Assembly: GCF_003061515.1 (NCBI RefSeq)
Contig: NZ_CP028924.1
Location: 372,001 to 436,000, forward strand
Reading direction: 5' to 3'
Origin: Colwellia sp. Arc7-D
Lineage (GTDB): Bacteria; Pseudomonadota; Gammaproteobacteria; Enterobacterales; Alteromonadaceae
Length of the DNA stretch: 64,000 bases
Shown here: positions 26,010 to 35,491 of the stretch, in pieces
How the letters are laid out: each line of letters begins with the position of its first letter
Numbering within the stretch: position 1 is the stretch's first letter
Notes under the pieces: generated by a model
What the model was told of the DNA's origin: nothing
Database searches by the model: none
Seen by the model: only the letters and a program-made list of their open reading frames with translations
Program-made: the position numbers and the translations under genes

Positions 26010-26349
26010 CTATTACATTCCATTTATTAGACTTTTCTCTTTAATTCAGTGTAACTCAAAATTATAAAATAACCTGTTTTTACACATTTAGTTATTATAA
26101 ACCAAGCTCTTGTCAGATTATTACACTTGTTTAGGGTTGTCTATCATTTGAGCGTAATGTGGTGATTTATTATCAATAAGATAGATTTCACTTCATAAAA
26201 AGCCATTAAATTTTTACTTTGGTGATTCAAGTGATGAGACAGTGTGAATGGAGAGGTTGTTAATAAAAGGCCTATATTGAAGGAAATTAAGCCGAATACA
26301 GTTTGGGCATGTAAAACATTTCTTGTTGGTTAGCTGATTTTTATTATGT

Positions 26350-26568
26350 TTACCATTCTGGGTTTACCAAACGCAACCGTAGCCGTTTAAAAACAATATA
26401 TCGCTGATGCGGTAGCCCAGCAGCATTGACTTTACGGGCTGAAAATTGAGTTTTCTCTATTACCCAGTCAATTAATACACGGAGATCTTTAGCGTTATCG
26501 GTGATCATATTAATATACCCTTCGCAGCCGCATTCATAGGTGTAAGTTATTAGTTGGCGAATTTTAAG
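26350..26568 (-). pseudogene. Possible gene remnant or unstarted small ORF
   Basis: An open frame of 72 codons on the minus strand ends at the stop at 26350-26352 and is closed upstream by a stop at 26569-26571. No ATG, GTG or TTG lies near its upstream end; the first ATG is about 20 codons in. The residues look protein-like rather than random, for example ITYTYECGCEGYINM, LRVLIDWVIEKTQFSARKV and a basic tail RLRLRLVNPEW. It may be the degraded end of a lost gene, or a small gene with an unusual start. No family is recognised. Confidence 0.35.
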
Positions 26569-26708
26569 TTATATATTAATTAAATGGTGTCTACATATAT
26601 AAACAGGGTAAACAATATAAATGTAAGGAAGCGTAAAGCTTGGAACTTAATCGACTATTGACGGTTCTATAGTATTACTTAGTTAATATGTTTACCGGTG
26701 AGTTACTT

Positions 26709-26810
26709 ATGCAAGATGTTAATCAATTCCCCACTGCAAGCCCTATCATTAATCTAATGCGGAGTGTTGCGGTATTCATGTTATTAGTGGCCATTGCGCT
26801 GGTAGCATAG
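26709..26810 (+). CDS. Possible small membrane peptide (33 residues)
   Basis: An ATG with a GGTGAG about eight bases upstream opens a 33-codon frame. The first half is polar (MQDVNQFPTASPIINL) and the second a hydrophobic run (SVAVFMLLVAIALVA) ending directly at the stop, the layout of small single-pass membrane peptides. It lies alone in the gap upstream of the phosphatases. It is short enough to occur by chance, so evidence is limited to the ribosome site and the composition. Confidence 0.3.
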   Translation: MQDVNQFPTASPIINLMRSVAVFMLLVAIALVA

Positions 26811-26933
26811 ACTAGCTCTTTTACGCCTCGGCAGTATTAATACAATATTAACTGATTAAATTCAGCTATTTTATACCTGAGCTACATATTTTACGGTTAT
26901 TTGATAATACTAATCAGCTCTTCATGACAACCC

Positions 26934-26999
26934 TTGTCATATTTACGTAATAAAGTTTTCATCGTTCGTTCATTTTTCTTTTACCTTACTGTCATTTTT
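26934..26999 (+). promoter_or_regulatory. PhoB-box-like array upstream of the alkaline phosphatases
   Basis: Six consecutive 11-base units each begin with a sequence related to the PhoB half-site CTGTCAT: TTGTCAT at 26934, ACGTAAT at 26945, TTTTCAT at 26956, CGTTCAT at 26967, CTTTTAC at 26978 and a perfect CTGTCAT at 26989, with A+T-rich four-base spacers. The 11-bp period is that of PhoB direct repeats. A weak -10 (TAGCAT, 27006-27011) follows at a fitting distance. The inner units are degenerate. Confidence 0.55.
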
Positions 27000-27079
27000 A
27001 GTGCTTAGCATGCTCGTGATGTTAGTGCATGTGCATTAGCAAAACTTATTTCACTAAAAACAACATTAAAGGAAGCATT

Positions 27080-28663
27080 ATGAACTCGACATGGGTTTCA
27101 CTTTCAGCTTTGTCATCTTTTTTACTCTCTAGCGTTGCAGTCGCTGGCGTTTTACCGAATGTGCAAAAAAACAGCCAATGGTTTGTTGATGGTCAGCAAA
27201 CAGTGATGGCTAAAACTAAATTAACAACACGTAATAAAGCAAAAAATGTCATTTTATTTGTTGGTGACGGTATGGGACTTTCTACCTTAACCGCTGCACG
27301 CATTTTAGATGGACAAAATAAAGGCCAGTCGGGTGAAGAAGGCTATTTAAGCTTTGAAGCGTTTCCTTATTCTGCACAAGTAAAAACCTACAATGTGGAT
27401 GCACAAACCCCTGATTCTGCTGGCACCATGACGGCGATGATGTCAGGTGTTAAAACCGATGTTGGTGTGATTGGCGTTGATGAAGGTATTGAGCGTGGTG
27501 TTTGTTCAACCGTTAATGGTAATGAATTAGTCACATCTTTAGAAGTTGCTGAGATTAAAGGTTTATCTACCGGCATTATTTCAACGGCACGTATTACTCA
27601 TGCAACACCAGCGGCAACTTATGCAAAATCAGCTGATCGTAACTGGGAAGATGTTTCTGATATGCCAGCAGAAGCGGTAACTGCCGGCTGTGCTGATATT
27701 GCAACCCAGCTTATTGATTTTGAAAAAAACCTCGAACAACGTTTTCCAGGTGTTGATGTTGATGGGATTGAAGTGGCATTTGGTGGCGGCCGTCGTCATT
27801 TTTTACCTAAAGATGCCAGCTTTAATAGCGCCGATGCTGTCAGTGCTATTGAAGGCGATCGCACTGATGGCGTTGATTTAACCGCTAAATGGCAAGAGCA
27901 ATATCAAAATGGTCAATATATTATCGACCAAGCAGGTTTTGATGCTATGGATGCTAGTAGCACAGAACGCGTGTTGGGTTTATTTAATGAATCGCATATG
28001 CAATATGAAGCTGACCGTGGTAATGATATTGCTGGTGAGCCTTCGCTAACCGAACTGACTAGCAAAGCAATTGATATTCTTGATAATAATGAAAAAGGTT
28101 ACTTTCTTGTTGTCGAGTCTGGACGAATTGATCATGGGCACCATGCTGGCTCTGCGTATAACGCTTTAACTGATACCATCGAATTCTCTAACGCCGTACA
28201 AGCCGCTATCGACAGTACTAATCCAGAAGAAACATTAATTTTAGTGACGGCTGATCATAGTCATGTCTTCACTATTGCCGGCTATCCTAAACGTGGTAAT
28301 CCAATTTTAGGCAAAGTAGTTAATGTTGGGGCAACCGAGCCTGCTTTAGCGGATGATGGCATGCCATACACCACCGTCGGTTATACCAATGGTAAAGGTT
28401 TCAGAAATTTAGTAAACGAAACTGATGCCGACCTTAGCTATAACGATGATGCTTTAGCCGGTCGCCAAAACTTAACAACGGTTGATACTACGACAACAGG
28501 TTTTCATCAAGAGACAACCGTACCGCTGAGCTCTGAGACCCATGCCGGCGAAGATATTAGTTTACATGCCTCGGGACCTGGTGCGCATTTGGCGCAAGGC
28601 GTTATCGAGCAAAGTGTTGTGTTTCATATCATCAATCAATCTCTTGGCTTAATTGCTAAATAA
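27080..28663 (+). CDS. Alkaline phosphatase (PhoA family), exported
   Basis: A phosphomonoesterase of 527 residues of the alkaline phosphatase superfamily, releasing phosphate from organic esters outside the cytoplasm. A signal peptide spans about residues 1-22 (ends SSVAVAG). Metal and active-site motifs are VGDGMG, TPDSAGTMTAMMSG with the nucleophile Ser, GRIDHGHHAG and TADHSH. The ATG at 27080 has AAAGGA upstream; the frame extends 17 codons further but without a ribosome site. It is followed after 23 bases by a close paralogue, and the upstream array suggests control by phosphate starvation. Confidence 0.92.
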   Translation: MNSTWVSLSALSSFLLSSVAVAGVLPNVQKNSQWFVDGQQTVMAKTKLTTRNKAKNVILFVGDGMGLSTLTAARILDGQNKGQSGEEGYLSFEAFPYSAQVKTYNVDAQTPDSAGTMTAMMSGVKTDVGVIGVDEGIERGVCSTVNGNELVTSLEVAEIKGLSTGIISTARITHATPAATYAKSADRNWEDVSDMPAEAVTAGCADIATQLIDFEKNLEQRFPGVDVDGIEVAFGGGRRHFLPKDASFNSADAVSAIEGDRTDGVDLTAKWQEQYQNGQYIIDQAGFDAMDASSTERVLGLFNESHMQYEADRGNDIAGEPSLTELTSKAIDILDNNEKGYFLVVESGRIDHGHHAGSAYNALTDTIEFSNAVQAAIDSTNPEETLILVTADHSHVFTIAGYPKRGNPILGKVVNVGATEPALADDGMPYTTVGYTNGKGFRNLVNETDADLSYNDDALAGRQNLTTVDTTTTGFHQETTVPLSSETHAGEDISLHASGPGAHLAQGVIEQSVVFHIINQSLGLIAK

Positions 28664-28686
28664 CCTGCTAATCGAAAGGAATTAAC

Positions 28687-30510
28687 ATGAAAACAGTAAA
28701 GATTTTATCTTTAGCCGTGTTGGCGGCATTAGCCGGTTGTGGTGGTGACGATGGTACAAATGGCACTAATGGTGTTAACGGCAATAGCGGTATCAATAGC
28801 CTGATCAGCCAAACATTATTAAATGTTGGTGATGCGCAATGTCTTAATGGCGGTGTACAAATTGATTCAGGCCTAGATGATGATGGCTCTGGTGTGCTAG
28901 ATGCTGGAGAGATTGATGCAACTGAATTTGTTTGCTCACCAACCTTAACACAAGCACAAGGTTCAGCATTGGCCGCGACAACAAATAACCTCTGGTATGA
29001 GCAAGGACAAAGTGTTTTAGCGCAAGCTGATCTTAATGCTCAATCTTTAGTGAATACTAAAGGTAAAGCGAAAAATGTGATTCTATTTGTTGGTGACGGT
29101 ATGGGCATTTCTACCGTAACCGCAACGCGTATTTTAGCCGGACAAAAGTTAGGTAAAATGGGCGAAGAGCATCAACTGAGCTTTGATAAACTGCCTTATT
29201 CTGGTTTTGCTAAAACGTATAATGTTGATGCACAAACACCGGACTCTGCGGGCACTATGACGGCGATGATGTCAGGAGTAAAAACCGATGTTGGTGTGAT
29301 TGGTGTCAGTGAAGCCATTAGCCGAGGAGATTGTTATACGGTATCAGGCAATGAGTTAGTCACCGCCTTAGAATTAGCTGAAATAGCGGGTAAATCAACG
29401 GGCATTATCTCTACTGCACGTATTACTCATGCTACGCCGGCGGCAACTTACGCAAAATCAGCTGACCGAAACTGGGAAGATATTTCTGATATGCCAGCCG
29501 ATGCTATTACAGCTGGTTGTGTCGATATCGCTTCACAGTTGATTAGTTTTGAAAGTGATATGGAAAGCAAGTTTGCTGGCGCTGATGTTGATGGTATCGA
29601 AGTAGTATTAGGTGGCGGAAGACGACACTTTTTACCAAAAGATGCCGCATTTAATAGTGCTGATGCAGTAAGTGCTATTGAAGGTGATAGAACCGATGGT
29701 CGAGACTTAACCGCAGAATGGAAAGCACAGTATCCAGCCGGTAGCTATGTTATCGACCAAGCAGGCTTTGACGCTGTTGATGCCAATACAACGCCGCGTT
29801 TATTTGGTTTGTTCAATGAATCACATATGCAATATGAAGCTGACCGAGGTAATGATATTGCCGGTGAGCCTTCTTTAAAGGAGATGACTAGTAAAGCGAT
29901 TGATGTACTTGATAACAACGAAGAAGGTTTCTTCCTGATGGTTGAAGCGGGCAGAATTGATCACGGTCATCATGCTGGTAGTGCTCATGGTGCATTAACT
30001 GACGCTATGGCTTTTGCTGATGCGGTACAAGCGGCTGTTGATTCCACAGACCCTGAGGAGACGTTAATTATTGTCACCGCTGATCATAGTCATGTATTTA
30101 CCATGGCTGGCTACCCTAAGCGTGGTAATCCTATTTTAGGCAAAGTAGTGAGTGTGGGTAGTACTGAACCAAGTCTAGCAAGCGATGGTATGCCATATAC
30201 CACTTTAGGTTATACCAACGGAAAAGGTTTTAGAGATTTAGGGTCAGAAACGGATGTTGATGTTGGTTATAGCGGTGATGCAGTCACAGGACGTGTGGAT
30301 TTAAGTTCTGTTGATACCACTTCTGCTGGTTTTCACCAAGAAGCTTTAGTACCCATGGGCTCTGAAACGCACGCGGGTGAAGATGTAGGTATTTATGCGT
30401 CAGGACCGGGAGCACATTTAATTACTGGTACGAATGAACAAAGTGTGATTTTTCATGCCATGGATTACGCCGCTGATTTAGTGAGCAAGGCTGAGCAAGC
30501 ATTAAACTAA
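28687..30510 (+). CDS. Alkaline phosphatase (PhoA family), predicted lipoprotein
   Basis: A protein of 607 residues, strongly similar along its length to the preceding phosphatase, with the same motifs (VGDGMG, PDSAGTMTAMMSG, GRIDHGHHAG, TADHSH). It differs in having a lipoprotein signal (lipobox LAALAGC, Cys about residue 18), then a short collagen-like Gly-rich stretch with TNGTNGVNG and an acidic insert with SGLDDDGSGVLDAGEID, of the DUF7151 type seen in surface lipoproteins. It should be tethered to the outer membrane while its partner is released or periplasmic. Clearly a tandem duplication in one operon. Confidence 0.92.
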   Translation: MKTVKILSLAVLAALAGCGGDDGTNGTNGVNGNSGINSLISQTLLNVGDAQCLNGGVQIDSGLDDDGSGVLDAGEIDATEFVCSPTLTQAQGSALAATTNNLWYEQGQSVLAQADLNAQSLVNTKGKAKNVILFVGDGMGISTVTATRILAGQKLGKMGEEHQLSFDKLPYSGFAKTYNVDAQTPDSAGTMTAMMSGVKTDVGVIGVSEAISRGDCYTVSGNELVTALELAEIAGKSTGIISTARITHATPAATYAKSADRNWEDISDMPADAITAGCVDIASQLISFESDMESKFAGADVDGIEVVLGGGRRHFLPKDAAFNSADAVSAIEGDRTDGRDLTAEWKAQYPAGSYVIDQAGFDAVDANTTPRLFGLFNESHMQYEADRGNDIAGEPSLKEMTSKAIDVLDNNEEGFFLMVEAGRIDHGHHAGSAHGALTDAMAFADAVQAAVDSTDPEETLIIVTADHSHVFTMAGYPKRGNPILGKVVSVGSTEPSLASDGMPYTTLGYTNGKGFRDLGSETDVDVGYSGDAVTGRVDLSSVDTTSAGFHQEALVPMGSETHAGEDVGIYASGPGAHLITGTNEQSVIFHAMDYAADLVSKAEQALN

Positions 30511-30534
30511 TTAGCGCTGAGTTAGTTTATTTAG

Positions 30535-30570
30535 GGAAGTTGTCACCTTAAAAATGGTAACTTCCTTTTT
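30535..30570 (+). terminator. Intrinsic terminator after the phosphatase operon
   Basis: GGAAGTT (30535-30541) pairs with AACTTCC (30559-30565), with more pairing inside, followed by five T; it lies 25 bases after the stop codon. Confidence 0.75.
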
Positions 30571-30658
30571 CGCTAGTCTGCATTAACCGTATTGATCAAT
30601 CATGCTGGCTAGTCATTGTTATATAACGACACAACAATATGTCTTAATAGGTTTTATT

Positions 30659-31390
30659 ATGAAAATTATTGCCGCCTTATTATTCACCTTATCATTAAGT
30701 GCTAGTGCCAATGAGTGCGAAATTTCTGCTGATGTAATCAGTGCTTATTATCAACTTGATACTCAAACTACCGAAAACGAATTGAAACAACCACCAGTTC
30801 AGCAATTATTCGAATTACATCGTAATAATAATCAAATTTTGCAACGCAATGTTAATAAAGGTATCAATGACATTTGGTCATTACATGCTAATCGTTTATC
30901 GCTCAGCAGAGCATTTGACAAGTATCAGCATATTATTGACTATCAACCGAATGAATTGAGATATCAGCCACAGTGGCAAGATGTTTTTCAGTTGGTTGAC
31001 ATACCCGTACTTAATCAATTGCAACTGGTTGAGCAAAGGGGATCAGGTTGCTTGCTTGAAGAGTACTATGTATTGAAAGGTAAAGTATTGAAAGGCCAGC
31101 ATCAGGGTTTTCAATTGATTTGGTTACCAAATTTACGCTTAGTAAAATCACTTAAATTGCAAAGCGCGCAGCTAACACAGCAATGGCAGCTAACAAAATA
31201 TCAACACAATGACGAAAATATGCCGGCGTTATTTAAGCAATACGATACTTATCAAACAACTGATTATGCGGATGTGGGAGATAACGAAGGCATTCCATTT
31301 TTAGCTAAAATGATTAACCAAGGCTTTTCGATGCCGACATCTGCACCTAGAGATAATGCTGTGGTGACGAATAGCGGCCATCAGCACTAA
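30659..31390 (+). CDS. Exported protein of unknown function
   Basis: About 243 residues from the ATG at 30659; the frame opens earlier at 30602, but only the later start gives a clean signal peptide (MKIIAALLFTLSLSASA, cut before NECEI). Mature part is rich in Gln, Leu and Tyr with a single Cys pair candidate (Cys near the N-terminus and in GSGCLLEEYY). Residues such as WSLHANRLSLSRAFDKYQHI and GFQLIWLPNLRLVKSL suggest a compact periplasmic domain. No family is recognised. It follows the phosphatase terminator and is convergent with the siroheme gene. Confidence 0.75.
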   Translation: MKIIAALLFTLSLSASANECEISADVISAYYQLDTQTTENELKQPPVQQLFELHRNNNQILQRNVNKGINDIWSLHANRLSLSRAFDKYQHIIDYQPNELRYQPQWQDVFQLVDIPVLNQLQLVEQRGSGCLLEEYYVLKGKVLKGQHQGFQLIWLPNLRLVKSLKLQSAQLTQQWQLTKYQHNDENMPALFKQYDTYQTTDYADVGDNEGIPFLAKMINQGFSMPTSAPRDNAVVTNSGHQH

Positions 31391-31411
31391 GTTAGCACAA
31401 AGCGGCAGCTA

Positions 31412-32377
31412 CTAGTTGCCGCTATATAAATGCTTTTTAGTAATTGGACTTTCAGTTAAGGTTTTATTGCTAGGTAGCTCTAATGTACCGTGCAGTAAAT
31501 ATATAACTTTTTCACCCTTTTCGGCTAAATCTAGCGCGTGCTGAACATTAATTAAAATACTTGATGATATATCTTGAGGAAATTTACTGGCGTCACGCCT
31601 GATGTATTCAATGATATCGGTATTAACTTCTTGATCGTAGAAAACGGCATCAGCAAATTGCATTTCTCTGTGCGCATTTAGTGTCAGGTTGTCAGGATTA
31701 CCATCACCTGTATATATAAAGACTATTTCGCCATTTGGAGGCGGAACTTGAACTTTTAAACTGGCAATTAATTGTTGCTCAGCCGAGGTTGTTTCGCCAG
31801 CTAATATAGCTTCACCTATGCTACCTCGTAATGTGCGTTCCCAAAAAGTACGACGGTCACGTATGCTTTTCACCCGTGCTTTAACATGATCTCTAAATTT
31901 AAATGAAAATTCGGCTAACTTGCCATAACCGTTAGGTAACGTTTTTTCGATCTGCTCTCGTAACATACGTAAGAGAATAGGCGCACTACCAGAGCTAGAC
32001 ATAGCTATTATCATGGGAGTTCTATCAATAATGGCTGGCGTGATGTAGTTACAAAGCTCAGGTTGATCGACTACATTAGTGAGTAACTTTAGTTGTGTGC
32101 TCTCAGCTGCAACGGCGCTATTAACTTCGATACTGTCAGTAGCGGCAATAACAATATTGGCGTTGCTAAGGTGGCCTGGTTGATAATTATGCTTAAGCCA
32201 GGTCAATTGATGTAAATTGACTAGTCGTTCTACACTGCTATTCAATGTTTCCGACATAATAGTAATATCAGTGGTCGACTTTAATAATAAATCTATTTTG
32301 CGAGCCGCGACTTCACCGCCTCCTATTATTATAGCGTTAATGTATTTGGCGTCTAAAAATATAGGGAAGTACTTCAT
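31412..32377 (-). CDS. Siroheme synthase-like: precorrin-2 dehydrogenase/ferrochelatase with degenerate methyltransferase remnant
   Basis: A protein of 321 residues. The first ~212 match the CysG N-terminal half: NAD-binding IIIGGGEVAARKIDLLL, catalytic region AATDSIEVNSAVA, NVVDQPELCNYITPA and SSSGSAPILLRMLR. These oxidise precorrin-2 and insert iron to give siroheme. The last ~110 residues line up with only the beginning of the CysG methyltransferase domain, but the SAM motif GAGPGD is replaced by YTGDGNPD and the rest of the domain is missing. Methylation must therefore be done by a separate enzyme. It lies 67 bases downstream of rraA on the same strand. Confidence 0.85.
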   Translation of the reverse strand: MKYFPIFLDAKYINAIIIGGGEVAARKIDLLLKSTTDITIMSETLNSSVERLVNLHQLTWLKHNYQPGHLSNANIVIAATDSIEVNSAVAAESTQLKLLTNVVDQPELCNYITPAIIDRTPMIIAMSSSGSAPILLRMLREQIEKTLPNGYGKLAEFSFKFRDHVKARVKSIRDRRTFWERTLRGSIGEAILAGETTSAEQQLIASLKVQVPPPNGEIVFIYTGDGNPDNLTLNAHREMQFADAVFYDQEVNTDIIEYIRRDASKFPQDISSSILINVQHALDLAEKGEKVIYLLHGTLELPSNKTLTESPITKKHLYSGN

Positions 32378-32444
32378 TGTTAATCTCTAACCTTCGGGGT
32401 CAATGTTAATTTTATCTGTGTTAAATGAATTAAGATGCTAGGCG

Positions 32445-32927
32445 TTAAAAAGATATTAATGTTGTACTGGTGGCTAAGCCATTAAGATCACCATAAATGT
32501 ATTGACCAGGTGAAAAGCTTAACTCCGCAAAGTTAATTTGTTGGTTTACTTCGCCTTTACCTAACTTTTCAGTTTTTATAGGGCTACAACCTAATGCTTT
32601 TACTGCTATAGGTAAGGTGGCTATTGTGCCTGCATCACGAATACAGCCATTAATAACAATGCCTTGCCAACCATTTTTTACAGCCAATTCGGCTAACATG
32701 TCGCCAAGCAAAGCGTTTGTCATACTGGCTTTGCCATCAACAACCATCACTTTATTGGTACCGTCAGTGGCGACTAGCTCTTTAACTTTGGAATTATCGT
32801 TGTAACAACTCACTGTGACTATTTCGCCATGAAATATAGTGTTACCACCATAGTCTTTAAAAATAGGGGCGGCCAAAGAAAGCTTATCAGCGTGGTCGTC
32901 GAATAAATCGGGTAGTAAATCTAACAT
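32445..32927 (-). CDS. rraA: RraA, regulator of RNase E activity
   Basis: A protein of 160 residues with full-length similarity to RraA: N-terminal MLDLLPDLFDDHADKL, the active-site-like segments VMVVDGKASMTNALLGDMLAELA and GIVINGCIRDAG, and the end GQYIYGDLNGL. RraA binds the C-terminal scaffold of RNase E and lowers degradosome activity. Length agrees with the E. coli protein. Aldolase-type relatives share the fold but lack this N-terminus. It is divergent from prmA. Confidence 0.92.
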   Translation of the reverse strand: MLDLLPDLFDDHADKLSLAAPIFKDYGGNTIFHGEIVTVSCYNDNSKVKELVATDGTNKVMVVDGKASMTNALLGDMLAELAVKNGWQGIVINGCIRDAGTIATLPIAVKALGCSPIKTEKLGKGEVNQQINFAELSFSPGQYIYGDLNGLATSTTLISF

Positions 32928-33114
32928 TTTTTATCCTTAAGGTTTGTTTAATTCAAGCAAGTAATTGTATTTAAATAAGGGGTGATTACTAAGCTTGTGA
33001 TTTTTATGAACGCACTAAGTTACCGAAGGTTATTAGCTTAGTATATGGCTAAAGAAGCTATTTTGTCGCGGTAGAGAATGATAAACTAGCAAAAAAATTT
33101 TAATGAGAAGAAAC

Positions 33115-33996
33115 ATGCCCTGGATCCAGCTTAGATTAAGTGCTGATGAAGACACTGCCGAAAAATATAGTGATTGGCTTAGCGCGTGTGGTGCACAAGC
33201 CGTTACTTTTATCGACGCTAAAGACACACCTATATATGAACCTTTACCCGGTGACGAAGTTATCTATTGGAACAATACAGTCGTAATGGGCTTATATGAT
33301 GCAAGTCATGATATGGATAAAGTACTTAATTACTTAAAAGGTATTCATCCAGATAAAGCCAATATGGCATACAAACTTGAGCAATTGGAAGACAAAGACT
33401 GGGAACGCGAATGGATGGACAATTTTCATCCGATGAAGTTTGGTCAACGTTTATGGGTTTGCCCAAGTTGGCGTGAAGTGCCTGACCCGAGTGCGGTAAA
33501 TGTTATGCTTGATCCCGGCTTAGCGTTTGGTACTGGTACTCACCCAACAACGGCTTTATGTTTAACATGGCTTGATGGTTTAGACCTAGTGGGTAAAACC
33601 GTGGTCGATTTCGGTTGTGGCTCAGGAATTTTGTCATTAGCTGCGCTTAAATTAGGGGCGAAAAAAGTCATTGGTATTGATATTGACCCTCAAGCACTAC
33701 AAGCCAGTTTAGAAAATGCAAAACGCAATCAATGTGAAGACCGCTTAGAATTATTTCTCCCAAAAGATCAACCCAAATTTAAAGCCGACGTTGTGGTGGC
33801 AAATATATTAGCAGGACCATTACGCGAGCTTGCTCCTGTGATAATTGAATATGTTGCCAGTAACGGCGTACTCGCTTTATCAGGCGTTTTAGAAGAGCAG
33901 GCTCAGCAATTACAAACTATTTATGGTGAGTTTTGTCAGATGGATCCGATAAAGGTTCAAGAAGAGTGGGTTCGCTTGTCAGGTGTTCGCAAATAG
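33115..33996 (+). CDS. prmA: Ribosomal protein L11 methyltransferase
   Basis: A protein of 293 residues that trimethylates ribosomal protein L11 with SAM. The N-terminus [13 protein letters not shown] is the usual start, so the ATG at 33115 with GAGAAG upstream is chosen over 33103. The L11-recognition domain is followed by the SAM domain: [20 protein letters not shown] and the [12 protein letters not shown] motif. It precedes dusB-fis, a common order in gammaproteobacteria, with about 200 bases between. Confidence 0.95.
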   Translation: MPWIQLRLSADEDTAEKYSDWLSACGAQAVTFIDAKDTPIYEPLPGDEVIYWNNTVVMGLYDASHDMDKVLNYLKGIHPDKANMAYKLEQLEDKDWEREWMDNFHPMKFGQRLWVCPSWREVPDPSAVNVMLDPGLAFGTGTHPTTALCLTWLDGLDLVGKTVVDFGCGSGILSLAALKLGAKKVIGIDIDPQALQASLENAKRNQCEDRLELFLPKDQPKFKADVVVANILAGPLRELAPVIIEYVASNGVLALSGVLEEQAQQLQTIYGEFCQMDPIKVQEEWVRLSGVRK

Positions 33997-34127
33997 TTTT
34001 TTATAAATGTCTTAAAAAGTGAGCAGGTTTTGTTATCAAATTGTACAAAATCTGCTCGCATTAACACTTTATAAAATGTCAATATAAAAAACGTGAAAAA
34101 AAGCGCTTTTTGTTCAATTTATATCCT

Positions 34128-34155
34128 TTTCAATCCTAAAAAAAACGCGTAAACT
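34128..34155 (+). promoter_or_regulatory. Likely stringent-type promoter of dusB-fis
   Basis: TTTCAA, 16 bases, TAAACT, followed by a G+C-rich GCGCCC discriminator, 38 bases before the dusB start. The layout (short spacer, GC discriminator) matches the rRNA promoters in this window and the growth-rate-controlled fis promoter of E. coli. Confidence 0.5.
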
Positions 34156-34193
34156 TAGCGCCCTTTTGACTAGTAGCTCAAAAAAACAACAGC

Positions 34194-35171
34194 GTGAAGA
34201 TAGGTCCATACACTTTAGCAAGCAATACTATGCTTGCACCCATGGCGGGAATTACAGATCAACCATTCAGACAATTATGTTGTCAGATGGGGGCAGGGTT
34301 AGCAGTATCAGAAATGATGTCGTCTAATCCAAAAGTGTGGAATACCGGTAAATCTCAACGTCGTATGTTGCATAGCGAAGAAGCAGGTATACGTTCCGTG
34401 CAAATTGCCGGCTCAGATCCTGAAGAATTAGCTTTTGCTGCTAGGTTCAATGCTGATAATGGCGCTCAAATTATTGATATCAATATGGGGTGTCCAGCAA
34501 AAAAAGTAAATAAAAAATTAGCAGGTTCAGCGTTACTGAAAGAACCCGCGTTAGTCGAGCAAATTGTTAAAGCTGTGGTTAATGCGGTAGATATTCCCGT
34601 AACGTTGAAAATTCGAACTGGCTGGTGTGAAAACACTCGTAACGGTATTGAAATAGCCAATATTGCTGAACATAACGGAATACAATCACTTGCTGTGCAT
34701 GGCCGTACTCGTAATGACTTTTATAAAGGTAATGCAGAGTACGACACCATAAAAGCAATTAAGCAAAGTGTGACTATTCCTGTTGTTGCTAACGGTGATA
34801 TTACTTGTGCGGAAAAAGCGGAACAAGTGCTGAATTACACTGGGGCTGATGCCATTATGGTTGGTCGTGGTGCCCAAGGGAGACCTTGGATTTTTCGAGA
34901 AATTAATTATTTTTTGAAAACGGGTAGGCATTTGCCTGCTCCTTCAACGGATGAAGTACGTTCAATTTTAATTGGGCATGTAATGGAATTACACAAATTT
35001 TACGGTGAATTTATGGGTGTACGTTTTGCCCGTAAACATGTTTCTTGGTACATGCAAACGCATGAACAAGGAAAATCGTTTCGTTCTATTTTTAATGCAC
35101 TTGAGTCAGTTTCACAACAACTTGACGCATTAACTATGTATTTTGATAATTTAACTTTAGAAAGAGTCTGA
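34194..35171 (+). CDS. dusB: tRNA-dihydrouridine synthase B
   Basis: A flavoenzyme of 325 residues that reduces uridine to dihydrouridine in tRNA. The start is a GTG ([20 protein letters not shown] follows). The catalytic cysteine lies in [20 protein letters not shown]; the FMN phosphate site is [16 protein letters not shown]. Length is normal. It is the first gene of the conserved dusB-fis operon, ending five bases before the fis ATG. Confidence 0.95.
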   Translation: MKIGPYTLASNTMLAPMAGITDQPFRQLCCQMGAGLAVSEMMSSNPKVWNTGKSQRRMLHSEEAGIRSVQIAGSDPEELAFAARFNADNGAQIIDINMGCPAKKVNKKLAGSALLKEPALVEQIVKAVVNAVDIPVTLKIRTGWCENTRNGIEIANIAEHNGIQSLAVHGRTRNDFYKGNAEYDTIKAIKQSVTIPVVANGDITCAEKAEQVLNYTGADAIMVGRGAQGRPWIFREINYFLKTGRHLPAPSTDEVRSILIGHVMELHKFYGEFMGVRFARKHVSWYMQTHEQGKSFRSIFNALESVSQQLDALTMYFDNLTLERV

Positions 35172-35176
35172 ACTTT

Positions 35177-35464
35177 ATGTTTGAACAAAATATTTCCTCT
35201 CCATTTATTACCGGTGATCTACAAACTCAGACAAAGGCCTCGCCTTTACGCACACAAGCGAAAGTAGCTATTAAAAACTACTTGTCACAGTTAAACGGTA
35301 ATGACGTTGATGATATGTACGACCTTGTACTTTCAGAAATTGAAGCGCCAATGCTTGAAGAAGTAATGCAATACACGCGTGGTAACCAAACCCGCGCAGC
35401 TAACTTATTAGGCATCAACCGCGGTACTTTGCGTAAGAAGTTAAAAAAATACGGCATGAACTAA
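35177..35464 (+). CDS. fis: DNA-binding protein Fis
   Basis: A nucleoid protein of 95 residues (98 in E. coli). The C-terminal helix-turn-helix, with [20 protein letters not shown], is nearly identical to the E. coli protein. Fis bends DNA, activates rRNA promoters and helps recombination. It is co-transcribed with dusB, in the usual order, and followed by a strong terminator. The N-terminal beta-hairpin arm is present but differs in sequence. Confidence 0.97.
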   Translation: MFEQNISSPFITGDLQTQTKASPLRTQAKVAIKNYLSQLNGNDVDDMYDLVLSEIEAPMLEEVMQYTRGNQTRAANLLGINRGTLRKKLKKYGMN

Positions 35465-35491
35465 AAAGTACGACAGGTTAGCCTGTCAATT

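Larger units (their letters stand above)
26010..27079. other. Gene-poor region of about 1.07 kb
   Basis: No gene of normal size is present on either strand. Visible content: a possible gene remnant (26350-26568, minus), a possible 33-codon membrane peptide (26709-26810, plus), a perfect 7-bp inverted repeat ATGACAA-N3-TTGTCAT (26924-26940) and a Pho-box-like array (26934-26999). The first 340 bases show nothing recognisable beyond the presumed promoter of the minus-strand module. Confidence 0.6.

Noticed and set aside
26010..27079. Insertion sequence or mobile-element scar in the gene-poor region
   Set aside because: No transposase fragment, terminal inverted repeats or target duplication could be seen.
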